A stretch of 64,000 nucleotides of DNA from Pratylenchus scribneri (taxonomy: Eukaryota; Nematoda; Chromadorea; Rhabditida; Pratylenchidae): positions 930,001-994,000 of the forward strand of contig JAQSEB010000155.1 in assembly GCA_030063045.1 (NCBI GenBank). Reading direction: 5' to 3'. The translations under genes were made by a program, and so were the position numbers. Positions 36,436 through 48,770 of this stretch are shown one piece after another (position 1 is the first letter of the stretch; each line of letters opens with the position of its first letter). Under the pieces are notes generated by a model. The model saw only the letters and a program-made list of their open reading frames with translations. It searched no databases and was not told the DNA's origin.

Positions 36436-36944
36436 AGGCAAAAAATAATGGCCTAGGTAATGGCGGAACTGAAATGTCCCCCACCCTGGGATTGATGCAA
36501 ATTTGGGAAGATTGAACAATTTCGACCACTTACTGCTACAAAACTAAAGGGCTAACACCACAATAAAAAGGGGAGAAGAATAGGGAAGGATGGACGGATG
36601 GCGATTGCCGAATGGATTGTGCGGTGTCCTTTTTGGGAGGGCAGTTGACCACCACCAAAAAGAAAGGCCCAAAGACCGAAGGCCGAGAATGGTTTTGTGG
36701 GGGTGGGGAGGGGGCCGACAAAGATTTGGCCTATGAATGTGGACATTGGACATTAAAGGGCGGAAAAGGGAGGAAAAGAAGAATGTGTCATCGCCGATTA
36801 GGCTTGATGCCCCCCTCCCCACTAGGGCAGTAAAATTGTTGAAAGGCCAAAGAGTGGACACAGACAAAACCTTAAATTGAAGAATGAATTCATCGATGGG
36901 CATTATTGTGTGAGTCCTAAAACAATGATGGCGCAGGTCGAAAG

Positions 36945-37270
36945 AAGAGTACAAAACGCAGAATAATAATAATGGTTTAAGGATTTGCCACCATTCCTAA
37001 ACCATATACATAAATGAATAGAGTTGGTCAAGACGCATTGAATGGCATAATTTGCCATGGTTTGGCCAATAATTAAAGGGTACTAGACAGCAGTTTAAAT
37101 CAATTTTGGTTTAAAACTAAGTAAGTTCAGAATTGGTTTAACCTAATAAGCCATTATAAAATGAAGCATCTTTTGAGATCTATCGATTGGGTAAAAAGTT
37201 CATGGGTATAGGATAAACCATTTAACCGTTACTTACTATTTTTTCGCCATTTTTCGGTGGATTTTTCGTT
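36945..37270 (+). mobile_element. TIR element family B, copy 4
   Basis: It shares 'aataatggtttaaggatttg', 'gacgcattgaatggcataat', 'tggtttggccaataattaaa' and 'gagatctatcgattgggtaa' with the SoxD-intron copies. The ends are diverged. This copy is outside any recognised gene. Confidence 0.7.
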
Positions 37271-39649
37271 TAATTTAATAATTTTTCTATAAAAATTTTT
37301 TTAAAACAAATTGATCTCAAAAATGACTGAAAAAATGAAGGGGACAAATTTATTCATAATTCAACAAAAAACATTCATTTTTTATTCATCCGGAAATATT
37401 CCTTCCATTTTTTTTTGTATTTATTCTTTATTTCCACATTGCTTTTCTTCCCCTTCAATTGAATGGCCAAATGTCCCCCCAAAAAAAACATTCAATGTTC
37501 ATTTTTTGCCACCCACTTTTTTGCCATCTTTTGTGCCCATTCAACCCATCCCCCCCCCCTCACCCTCAATCCGAATAACAATTCCTTCCAATTGACAGTT
37601 GGATTAACGGGTGGCAATGGCCGGGGGGAATCATTTGCATTTTACCATCACAAAATGAATTGAATTGGATTGGATTTGTTTCCCACGAAAAAAAAGGCCC
37701 AAAAACGCGCCAGCCCCCACAGAGAGTGAATGAATCGAACGGTTTTTTTGGTGGATGAACACAGCGGGGAACAAGGAGTTTTTTTATTGGCAAGAAAGAA
37801 ATAAATGGAAAATAAATGGAAGAAAATGGAAAAGGAATGATTTAGGGAAGGAATGGGGAATTAGAAATAAATAGGGAATAAAATTAAATTATTCAAAAAT
37901 ATTTATATTGTCTTTGAGGTCAAATATTTGGGTTCATATGGAAATTGAGAGATTTAAATTCAAGGATGGGAGAGGATAAGCAAATAAAGAAGTTATCAAT
38001 GTGTTCTCACTCAATTTTTAAAAACACCGTACCTCTCTCTTCCTTTTGATTGAAGAAGGGAAATGTGGCATCTTTTGACAATTGAATTCGCCCCCAAGCA
38101 TCATTCAATCAATTGTCCATTTATGACTCATTTTAAAATGCCTCAATTCTTTTAATTTCATTTTTTGCTAAAATTTTTATAAAAATATTTATTGCCTAAA
38201 TTTGGCAAATAAAATGATGATAATTAAAATTTAACAATATCTACATAAATGTTTGCCTTATCCAGTTAAAAAAGTGAAATTTGTGTGTACGGTGTTGGCA
38301 TTTAAATTATTCACAATTGGCCAAAAGAAAAACTTATTCATTTATCCACAATTATTACAAAAAAAAATGACAAAAGGAAGCCGCAAAAAAAATGGGAAAA
38401 TGGCAAATCAAAAAGGCCGAGACACGAGCCGAAAATGAAGGAAAGGTGGGATGAGGAATCAAAAAAGGAGAGAAGGAAAATGCATAAATTAATTGGCCAA
38501 ACTTTGATTTTGAAAGAGGGGAAAGAATTATTCCTAAATTCGAATAAGGTGTATTGGCAATAAAAATTGAAGAAGAATAATATTTTAAAAATTGAACAAT
38601 TTTTCACTGAATTTAATGGCAAATAATGAACAGAAATTATTATTAAAAGATGTATGGAAATAAATAAATTCACTTAAAATTCAGGGTTGGGCAAAAATAG
38701 AGAAAGATTATGAAAAAATATAAAATCCTATTTCTGGAAACATTATTTGGAAAAAGGCTGTTGAACCAATCAATTTATGTAATTCCATTGAATGAATAAA
38801 ATTGGCATAAATGACCAATTTAGAATAAAAATTTGGCCAAAAATAGGCTAAAAAAGTTGTTCGGAATAAATGACCCCTTTAAAACCAAATTCTCTAAAAA
38901 TAGGCCAAAAACATGTGCCAAATTGGTAAAAATCATATTTTTGTCTTACTCAACATTCTAAATTTTGATTAATTTTACCCCTTATGACCCAAATTGGCGC
39001 CTTCAAAAAATTGCCTCTTCTATAAATGGGCAAATGCCATTGATCACAATATATTTGGTCCAAATTCATAGAAGATTTTCATTTTTTTTAAATAATTTCT
39101 GCCCTTTGACCCTCAATTTGTGCCTTTGTTTATTGGCCGCCTCCGCAATTTTGAAATTCAAATTTCAATTGTAATTATTTTGTGCCATTTTCAATTTTGA
39201 CCTTCTTTTTCCTCTATTTCCAATTAAATTGGCCCAAATTATGAACTTCTTCGCCTTTTGAGAATGGCCAAAAACCGAAGATGAATGAGAGGAAAATGGC
39301 TAATTTGGAAATAATTAATAATTGTCTCCTTTTTGCCAAATGGAACAAAGGAGGGAATAAAAAAGGAGGACATTTTGGCACTTTAAAATTGAGACAAGAA
39401 AATGGAGGCCTAAATTGGCATATTCACGATGGTAAAATGTACAGTAATGGGAGAAAAAATTATAGGTTTATTTGGAGAAGGGCATTTTTTATATGGAATT
39501 AGAAAGAAAAGTGTTTAGAAATTAAATCTTTAAAAATGGCAATGAAAATGTGAACAATGAGAAGGCATTTATTTCCTTTTTTTGGCATAAAAGAAAAAGC
39601 TGGAATGAATAGGGGATTATTTGAGCAGAGATGATCGAGGATATCTGCT

Positions 39650-39900
39650 GGACTTTCTTTGGCCATAACCAATCGAGGAAGCAACCAATTTTGGAACATA
39701 AAATATATTTTCTCTACAATTTGGCCTATTTAAATTTTATTAATTTATAATTTCTTTGAATGTAATAAATCTGAATTTTCTTGTTGAATGAGGAAAAGCC
39801 ACCTAATTTACACTATAATAAGAAACGCCACTTTTTAGAGGGCATTTAGGGATATCAAATGGGCATATTGCCTAGAACTATGGTCAAAAGAACAGCTAAT
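39650..39900. mobile_element. fold-back MITE family A, copy 5
   Basis: Left arm 'ggccataaccaatcgaggaa', then 'ttctctacaatttggcctat'; right arm 'ccactttttagagggcattt', then 'aactatggtcaaaagaacag'. Slightly shortened arms. Confidence 0.75.
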
Positions 39901-42619
39901 GCATTGACGAAATATTTCAAGGAAATTTGGCGAATTTTAATTGTAAATTGAAAGATTCGTTCTATTAATTGATTTTAGATATATTTTTTACAATGCTAAT
40001 CGCATCCGGTTGGCCAATTTTTATGGCCAAAATGGAGAACATATACCGCCTAATGAATGAATGAATAATAATCCCGCCCTTTCATTCAGCCATTGGCTAA
40101 TTGTTTTGTGCGCCGGGATTGGCTGTGCCGATTTTAATCAAAGACAACGAAAACAATCCGCACACACAAATGGCCAAAATCGCGTAATAATGGGATTGCT
40201 GAATGAGTGGGAATGGGAAATTGGGAATGGAAAGGCGGCAATGTCCAAAATAATGGGGGGAAAAGGGGAGGGAGGAATGGAATTGGCCATTTGCGGCAAA
40301 ATTATTAATTGGTCGAGGGAAGATTGGCTTGGGTCGGCAATGGCACTCCAAGAGGGTGGTGGCTATTGGTCCGGAAATGCGGGAAAAACAAATGAATTGA
40401 AGGAATAAGGGGGAAGGATAATTTATAAATCTATAGGGGGAAAATTTATTGAAAATAATTTGAAATTTGAAATTAATATTTGGCTTGGATTTGATGGAAT
40501 TTTAGGTGGATGTTTGTCTCTAACAATGCGAAGAAATGGCATTTATACAACAACAATCATTGGCTAAACAATTGTCCAAATTTTAGGGTTCAAATTTCAT
40601 GAAAAGAAAGGCCAAAGACCTTTGAAATGTTTCGGAAACTGATTTTTGTTGCTTTTATTATGAGCCTAAAAACCAAGGGGAAGTAGTCTTGATTTTTAGA
40701 AGCAGGCTTATTGTCTTTTTTGGCTTTTGCTTTGAAGTGGCGGAATTGGATTGTGGCCTCATTTCATCGAATGGGAAAGGCCAAAAAGAAGATTAGACCA
40801 CTCAAGGGCCAATCATATTTTGGGGGCCCCATTTTGGATGGCACCCAATCGAGAGGGGAATAGCGCCAAAAGAAATTGAGATTGGCATTGGCACATTTTC
40901 GAGTGGAGGCTGGAGGGGAAGGGGATGCACAAAGCCAATTTAGGAGGCAAAATTTCGATGGGGGAAATGAATCTCTGTGCTTTTTTATGTTAATTCATTG
41001 CTGCAAATTTTAAACAATGCTTTTGGCAGCCAAATATTCCCCACTCTTCAATGAATCCCACAAATTCTCTGTGCATTTTGCCCTGGCAAATTCAATCGCC
41101 GATTGGAAATTGGATCAGCCAAAAACGCTTTTTTATGAAGAATAAAAGCAGAGATGAAAGCGACAAAAGGATTGGAGGAAAATTGGCCTTCTCGACGAAA
41201 GGAGAAGAGGATTTGGGGCGCACAAGGGTTTATAACAAAAATGAGGGAAAATGTGGGGGAAACGGAAGTCCAATTGGCACGGACTGAGGAGAAGATGGCC
41301 GAAGACTTTGAGGAGGATAATTGAAATTGGAGACGATGGACGGATGGCAAAAAGGAAGAAGCAGAAAATGGATGGATTGGGGGCCCAAGAATGGGTTTAA
41401 TGCTTTTTGTTTGGTTTAGAGGGCAGGGAAATCCGTTTGAGCCTTCCTTTTATTTTTAAACAAAGTGAATTAATTTTCCCTAAATTCAAATATATCCAAT
41501 TTTCGGTTTAAATTCTCTTTATGTGGTTTTGGCATATACAAGCCAATTTGCCTATTTGCCATTTGTTTGCCTTCCAAAAAATGTCATTTTGTAATATTAA
41601 ATCATTTTTAAGAGATTCTTATGTCCGATTTTATCATTATTTTTGGCATAATTATTATTAATTAAGAAGGGCATTAGTTTTCCTAAATTCAATCAATTTT
41701 AAAAATCCCCAACATTATTTTTGGCCATTTATTCGCTTCCCAAAAAATTGCAAAATTTATTAATTATTTTTTCAAAGAATTAATACAATTCTTTAGAAGT
41801 GCAAAAAGTTGGATGGCATCATTTTTTGGCCATAATTATATCATTAAGAGGCGGCGGCCAAACGTCATTGGCGGCTGTCCTATAATTCTTTTTGTTTCAA
41901 TTTGAAAATTGCCACTCCACTCCATTCTTCTTTGTTTCCATTTAATTTATGCTTTAATTTCAATTTTACTTTCATTTTTTTCAATGAATTTTATTCTACA
42001 AACCAAAAAAAAATAATTTTCTTGCCTTTGGCATTTGTCATTTCAATTACCGTATATTCTACCCCCCCCCCCCCCATTCCCACTCAAAAATGAGGGGACA
42101 ATCCAATGGAAAAAGGGAGAAAGGAAGGGGAGGATGGAGGCAGCCAGCCCATTGTGTGTGAGGGCATTTGGCCCCGGCGGGGATTTGTTGGAGCCATTTG
42201 GCTTAGGCCATTCTCCTCAAGCCGAAAAAAGGAAAAAAGGCGGGCAAAAACCAAAAAGAAAGAAGGAGAGGATGGCAAAATTTGTGGAGGGGATATTATG
42301 GGTGAAATGTATTTGATGCCATTTTTAGAAGGTACCTTTGGGCTAATATCACCCTTATTGTGATTGGCTCCTTTGAATTCGCATAATTAGGCCATTTTGA
42401 CATTGGCCTCAACTATGAATATATTTCTAGGAATATGCCAAAGTACATGGAAAGGGAAGGGGGATAATCCACTCCATATCTTTGTTAATCCCACAATGGC
42501 TCCTTTTCCTTTGATAAAGTAGTGGTCAAATTTTTCACATTTTTTCATGCTTTTAGCAAAATTAAATTTTTAATGCAGATTCATTGTTGATTAGGCAGGT
42601 ATATTTAACAATTTTGTTA

Positions 42620-42730
42620 AAAATAAAGCTTCCCAGAAAACTTTATTAAAATCTTTCTGAAAATAAACTTACAATTAAAAAAGCTTTTGGAAAAAATATT
42701 TAAATTTCCCAGAATAATTATTAAAACAAT
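42620..42730. repeat. possible decayed remnant of the TTCCGGAA minisatellite
   Basis: The succession CTTCCCAGAAAACTTTATTA, AAATCTTTCTGAAAATAAAC and TTTCCCAGAATAATTATTAA resembles mutated units, but no intact palindrome remains. This is a weak call. Confidence 0.3.
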
Positions 42731-43894
42731 ATATTAATACATTTTAACCAAAATTTATAATAATTAGTTAATTTGGCTTCTGCTCGAATATTTTCCTATT
42801 ACATTTCTGCATATTTCCCTAAATTTTCTCCCCAAAAACTCCATATATTCCCTCAGCAGATAATAGTAAATAAATAATGGACAATTAATATGAATTTATC
42901 CACTTCAATCCTCCAATTCATCATCCAATTTCCCCCAATTTGGCGGTCTAAACCCAAATTTTATGGACTTTGTTGTTGTGGCCAAAAGGCACACAAACAT
43001 GCGTAGAGGGCAAATTGATGGAGGCATATCAATGGAAAATACAATGGATGTTTTGGGCCATCGATGGATATTGGGGATGGATGGCTTTGGCCAAATTTAA
43101 TAATGAATTGGAGGAAATTGACAAGGCCAAAGGCAATTAAATGGACGGAATGGAGTAAATGGATGAAAATAAATGGAGGAGGAAACTTAATGAAGATAAA
43201 GAGAAACAAAGGGATAAAAATGAAGAATTTGTTTTTGGGGTTTGATGGCTTGGGGAAGGAATGGATGCGCGGCGAATTTTGTGTTAAATTATCAAAAATT
43301 CCGGCTTTATACCTCATCCAAAGGATTTATGTGTAATTTTTGCTCTTGCTGGTTAATATTTTTGTAGTGGATTTAGAGAGGACCACCATTGGTATATTTG
43401 GCATTTGGAATATTCTGGAAATGCCGTTGTGCCACTCCAAAGAAGAAGAAAGAAATGGCACATAAAAATAATTAATTTTTTTACTACATTTTTCTCGACC
43501 ATTTCTTTTTTTTTGTATTTTATGGACATTGGAATATTCGATGGACGGTTATTTTTTATTGTTTTGGAGGATTGTGGACACAACGATACTTGGGTTTAGG
43601 ATGGAATTTGGCAAAATAAATTCACATTTAATTTTGATGACTTAAATGGATGGCATATTCATGGAGGAGGATACGGTTTATTTCGTAAATGAAGCAAAAA
43701 ACGAAAATAAACTATGAATGAATTTTGTGTGTGAAATTAATCAAGGAAAATGGATGGATTAAATATACCAACAAATAGTATATGAAAATGGATGGGCAAG
43801 TGGAAAGGGGAAGGGATTGGTGGCATTGTTGCCCACATTTTGGAGTTCATCGAATGGATTTGTGTGTCATTTGCCATAAAAATGGTGGCTCAAA

Positions 43895-43985
43895 GAACTT
43901 TTTTCAAGGCTATCTTTTAAAGGACACTTTGGGCTATCTAATGCTATATCATATTACGGAATTGGCTATTGCCTCAATGAGCTAA
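43895..43985. mobile_element. fold-back MITE family A, right-arm fragment
   Basis: 'ttaaaggacactttgggcta' and 'aattggctattgcctcaatg', followed by 'agctaaatg', match the right arm of full copies. No left arm is evident. Confidence 0.6.
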
Positions 43986-45589
43986 ATGCCAGAAATTCAG
44001 CAGGTACTGAATTTGCGGGTACTCAATTGTCTTTGAGATTGTTGATTGATAATTAATATTACACAAAAAGGAAAGAATGAAGGCGAGGATGCTGGCACCA
44101 ATCCACCTCTGCGCATTAACACAATCCTTCATTGATGAATCCAAACAAAGTGGCGGTGGCAAAAAGGTCGTCTATTTCAATATGCCTTCCTTCCTTCCTT
44201 TCAAGTCCACCTCCAATCAGTCCCCTCAAATATCCCCTCGTTTCTTCCATTGTTTGTCCGGCTGGCTTTGCGCGCCGTTTTGTGTGTTTATTGGAGAAGG
44301 CTGCTGGCGAAATTAGTCGCCATTTGAGGAGGCAGAAAGGAATGCCCCCCACCTTTAACCCCCAAACATAGTAGTCTCGCCGCAAATGTGGGCGCCGCCG
44401 CGCGAGTTGAAGCCATCGGTGAAAAGTGGATGAATGGATGGATGGATTGAATTCTCCTCCCATTATCCAATCCCGTTGTTTGGGATGTGGGGGCAACTAA
44501 CACGGAAATGCGACTAAAATTGGAAGAATGAAAATGAATGAGGAATGGGATTGGGGCAGAAAGGTGAAGACGAAATCGGAGATTTTATGGGTGAAACGGT
44601 TTTGGCATTGGCATGGAACATGGATTGGCTTCAAGGCAGGATAAATTGGCCAATATAAATTTTGATACTGACAGGCGTCTTTTCTGAATGATGCAAAATT
44701 CAGGTCAATGGAAGTAACAAGCTTAAAATATGATAAGCTTAAGATTGAGAGGGGAGGGAATTGAATATGAAGTGTCAATTTTTGCCAAATAGGTGCATCA
44801 AAATGTTCACAAAAAATGGGCCAAGCGCAAATTGCGCCATTCTCCCAATATTCCACCTTTGATGGTGAGCCTAGAAGAAAGGTTTGTATTGTTTCCCAAA
44901 ATAGGAAGCACATTTTGTTGGATTGAGGTAGAAGGATACGCTAGTAAATGTGAATAATGTGGGGGTGGAGGATGTGCCAAAATTGAAAGGAAGAATGGGA
45001 TGGGAAATTTTTCCCACGAGCGCGCCTTCTTTCCCCTCCCATGCACATATTTGGCCAATTCCATCCAACATTCCTTGTCGTCGTTGTCTTCGCTTAAAAG
45101 AGGACCGGCGGCTGGCCGGGAGGGGAATTTTAATTCAAATTGAGCGGCAAATCGACACAAATGCTTGGAAGGGGCCTTTTCCCCTTTTAAATGAGGGAAT
45201 GGACTTATTTGTCCTAAAGTAAGAATGGGCAGAATTGAGTTGGCCAATTGAATAGAATAAATGGTGGATTAACCAAAAATGGGAAAAGTGGCTTTATTAA
45301 AGTGAAGAATGGAAATGGAAATGGACAAATGATTTGGGGCATGGTTGGATGAACAAAGTGGCCTCGAGGTACAAAAGGATAACAACAATTAATAAAATGG
45401 CCCAAAAATAGTTGATGAAGTGACTTTTGCCATTTTGTTGCCTTAAAATACTGATTTTTAGCAAAAAGAATTGAAGAAAAATTGAACGGAAATAGCTAGT
45501 TTTAAAATGCGCAATGTTGCGACAAATGGGAAAATGCCATATTGTAAAATAAATAGGATTTTAAAAAGAAATGAATGGGAAATAGTAAT

Positions 45590-45885
45590 TTGGATTACCA
45601 AAGGAAGGCATTATGCCATTCGAAAGCCCTAAATGTCCTCGAAAAAGTGACTGTTTTAGATTTTCGAAATATTAAAACAATTTATAAATTAAGTTGCTTT
45701 TCTTCCCTCAATCGAAAATTTGGATTTATTAAATTCAAAGACGTGCAATTTTTCCTAAAATCAAATCCCATAAAATTAAAATCGTACAAATTGTAGAGGA
45801 CACTTTGGGCTATTAAATGGTATATCGCCTTCCAAAATTGGATTTTGCCTCGCTGATCTATGGGTCAAAAGAATGGCAAGGATAT
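45590..45885. mobile_element. fold-back MITE family A, copy 6
   Basis: Left arm 'gaaagccctaaatgtcctcg'; right arm 'gtagaggacactttgggcta', then 'atatcgccttccaaaattgg' and 'tttgcctcgctgatctatgg'. The right arm is well preserved. Confidence 0.8.
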
Positions 45886-47104
45886 TTATAAATCAAGGCA
45901 GGGGTATTGAATGAATAGTCCCCTATAACGGAATGGAATGAACGTTTTATGAATGAATGGAAGAAATGGATATAAACCAATTGTTCCCGTCGATCCATTT
46001 GTTCAATTTGGTCATCCATCTATTTTGCCTGTCAAATCGAACCCAATTGAAGGGGGCTGGGGGTCAATTGTGCGCGACACCGTCAGGGCCGTTTCTTTCT
46101 GTTTTCCCATCCTTCTTCCCTTCAAATTTACAATTGCTTCCGATCCGCGCGGCCCACATTCCTCGCGGCGCAACAAAGACAATCGCCATTCGGTTCGTTC
46201 TTCTCCTTTCATTCACCCAAATGTGCCCATTCAACCACCCAAATCGCCTTACAAATCTTTGTTGTTGTTCGTTCACCAATAAAATAGCCAATAAAGGGAA
46301 TGGCACACCAATTGGAAGAAACTATACAATAACCTTGGTGGCTCCTTATTCTGATCATTGTCCTTTAATTGTGAACATTTTAAGCCACCATTTTTTAATG
46401 CTTCTTTTGTGAATACTATAACAATAAATCCATTATAATAAATCTTTTCTTAATTCAAATTGCCATGCCATCCCCTTTCCCATTTTTGCAGTCTTAAACT
46501 GAAGGCCATTAAATTTAGGTATTGATTCCATTCAGTTCGATTTGGCCATTTCCCATTTCTTGATTCTTTGGCCACATTCACTTTGGCCTTTCGCGTTTTT
46601 GTTGGCATTCTTCTCTCAACTGCCAAACAAAATAAACCACCAATTTTTCGGCGAAAATCGTAAAAAATGCAGAATACTTACACAAAATTCCGCCTTCTCT
46701 CCCACATCCATAATAAAACAATCTGATAAGGGAAAGTCACAAAAATCATCCTCCGTCGCCGAAGAAGGCGGTAAATTCCCTCTCATCATCAGAGAAAATA
46801 CGATTGAGTCCACCAATTTTGCCCTCAAGGCCGCTTTGACAAGCAAAAATTGCATAGAGGGCGGTGGATGACAATGAAAAGATGGAAAGGAACGAAGGAT
46901 TGAAGGCCGAAAAGAGTAACAAAAACAGTTTTAATCGCTTAATTGTGTGCTTTGGGATTGGGATAAGATGGCGAAAATGGCCAAAAATGAGGAGAATGAA
47001 GGAAAAGGCAAAGATTAGGATAGAAGGACAATTTTTAAATGGAAGATGTACTGTATGTGAATTTGGGAGTAAAAATTTTCGGAACAAGTGATTGTGTTTA
47101 TTTG

Positions 47105-47370
47105 GCACAAGGACGATCTGGCTTTAAAAAACCCTGAATGTACTCTAAAAATTCAGCTTTTCTATTTTTTGATAGCTTAAAATTCTTTAGCGGAAAAAGT
47201 TGATTGATCCGAAAATTCGAGACATTTAAATTTTTCTAATCAGAATTCATAAAATTTAAAATAGGCATAAATTTAAAACAGGCAAAATTTAGATGATATT
47301 TTGGGCTTTCCAATAGTAAACCGTTTTCCCAGATGGGTATATTTATATATTGACTTGTTGTAGCTGTGGG
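47105..47370. mobile_element. fold-back MITE family A, copy 7 (decayed)
   Basis: 'aaaccctgaatgtactctaa' on the left and 'gatgatattttgggctttcc' on the right, with an AT-rich centre, fit a heavily mutated copy ending about 170 bp from array R7. Confidence 0.55.
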
Positions 47371-47535
47371 CCACAAATTTATGCAGGTTTACTCAATCGT
47401 ACTATATATTAGCTGGACGTTTTGTTTTGAAAATTAAATAAAAGTAATCATATTTCCTGAAAATAATATTCACATTTCAAAAAATTATTTTTATGATTTT
47501 TAATATAAATTTAATATTAATGAGTATTCCTGAAA

Positions 47536-48104
47536 TTTTAATTCTTTCCGGAAAGTTTTAATCTAAGTTCCTTCCGGTTGAATTCCGGAAAGTTTTAATC
47601 TAAGTTCTTTCCGGTTGGTTTCCGGAAAGTTTTAATCTAAGTTCTTTCCGGTTGGATTCCGGAAAGTTTTAATCTAAGTTCTTTCCGGTTGGTTTCCGGA
47701 AAGTTTTAATCTAAGTTCTTTCCGGTTGGTTTCCGGAAAGTTTTAATCTAAGTTCTTTCCGGTTGGTTTCCGGAAAGTTTTAATTCTAAGTTCTTTCCGG
47801 TTGGTTTCCGGAAAGTTTTAATCTAAGTTCTTTCCGGTTGGTTTCCGGAAAGTTTTAATCTAAGTTCTTTCCGGTTGGTTTCCGGAAAGTTTTAATCTAA
47901 GTTCTTTCCGGTTGGTTTCCGGAAAGTTTTAATCTAAGTTCTTTCCGGTTGGTTTCCGGAAAGTTTTAATCTAAGTTCTTTCCGGTTGGTTTCCGGAAAG
48001 TTTTAATCTAAGTTCTTTCCGGTTGGTTTCCGGAAAGTTTTAATTCTAAGTTCTTTCCGGTTGGATTCCGGAAAGTTTTAATTCTAAGTTCATTCCTGAA
48101 AGTT
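47536..48104 (+). repeat. minisatellite array R7 (37-bp units)
   Basis: About 15 units of the long 37-bp type also found in R1, mostly the TTGGTTT spacer subtype. Two units have TTTTAATTC in place of TTTTAATC. The first unit and the last flank are diverged (CATTCCTGAAAG). Although 46 kb apart, R1 and R7 are closer to each other in unit type than to the arrays between them. Confidence 0.97.
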
Positions 48105-48664
48105 TTTATTACCGATTTTGTTTAATTCACAACAATAACTCTCCCATTAATTATGGCACCAAATAAAAGATTTAGAAAATGCTAATATACATTTTAAAAT
48201 TTTCTCATTTTTAAATATTAAAATGAAGATTATTTTTTAAATACAAAAAAAAGTAGCCATAAAAGATGGCCGAACAATTTTGTTGAGGATTAATGCCAAA
48301 GGGGGAATTGTTGCGCATTTCGGCATATCGCCCTCCTCTTTTTTTACCAAGCAATTATCTCTCCTTCCCTCCTTCAAAAATTGTCCTCAAATGAAAAACA
48401 ATTGAGAGGACTTTTGAAGGAAATTGATGCCGCAAAAGGGCGAATAGAAAAAAAAGATAATGCCAAAATTGCCTGAAGAAAGCGGCAATTTATGCGAAAA
48501 GAAAATCAACCAAAAGGTGAATAAATGGGAAATTCATTGCCGTTTTTAGACTTGAATGGTCAATGCTTTGGATTGTAGAGAAATTTGAATATTTTTGAAT
48601 TTTATTTGAGGTACCTTACCAGGTCTTTCTTTGGAAAGCTCTGTTAATACCGTCGTTTTAATAT

Positions 48665-48770
48665 TTGGGCTTATAGTCTTGGTCTTATCTCAATAAAGAA
48701 AATTTTGGAAAGAAATATGCCAATCCAAATGCTATTGCTTTGTTGAGCTATGCGCCATAAACTAGTGCTA
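48665..48770. mobile_element. fold-back MITE family A, internally deleted copy
   Basis: The outer arms 'ggtcttatctcaataaagaa' and 'gctattgctttgttgagcta' lie only about 60 bp apart, so the centre seems to have been lost. Confidence 0.55.

Larger units (their letters stand above)
34031..47535. other. 13.5 kb with no recognised gene
   Basis: It contains family A copies (35.3, 36.2, 39.7, 43.9, 45.6 and 47.1 kb), one family B copy (37.0 kb), C-runs at 37550-37559 and 42062-42075, and a decayed satellite-like patch at about 42620-42730. Open frames (44.1-45.2, 45.95-46.4 and 46.5-47.1 kb) overlap on both strands and lack any recognisable domain. Confidence 0.45.
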
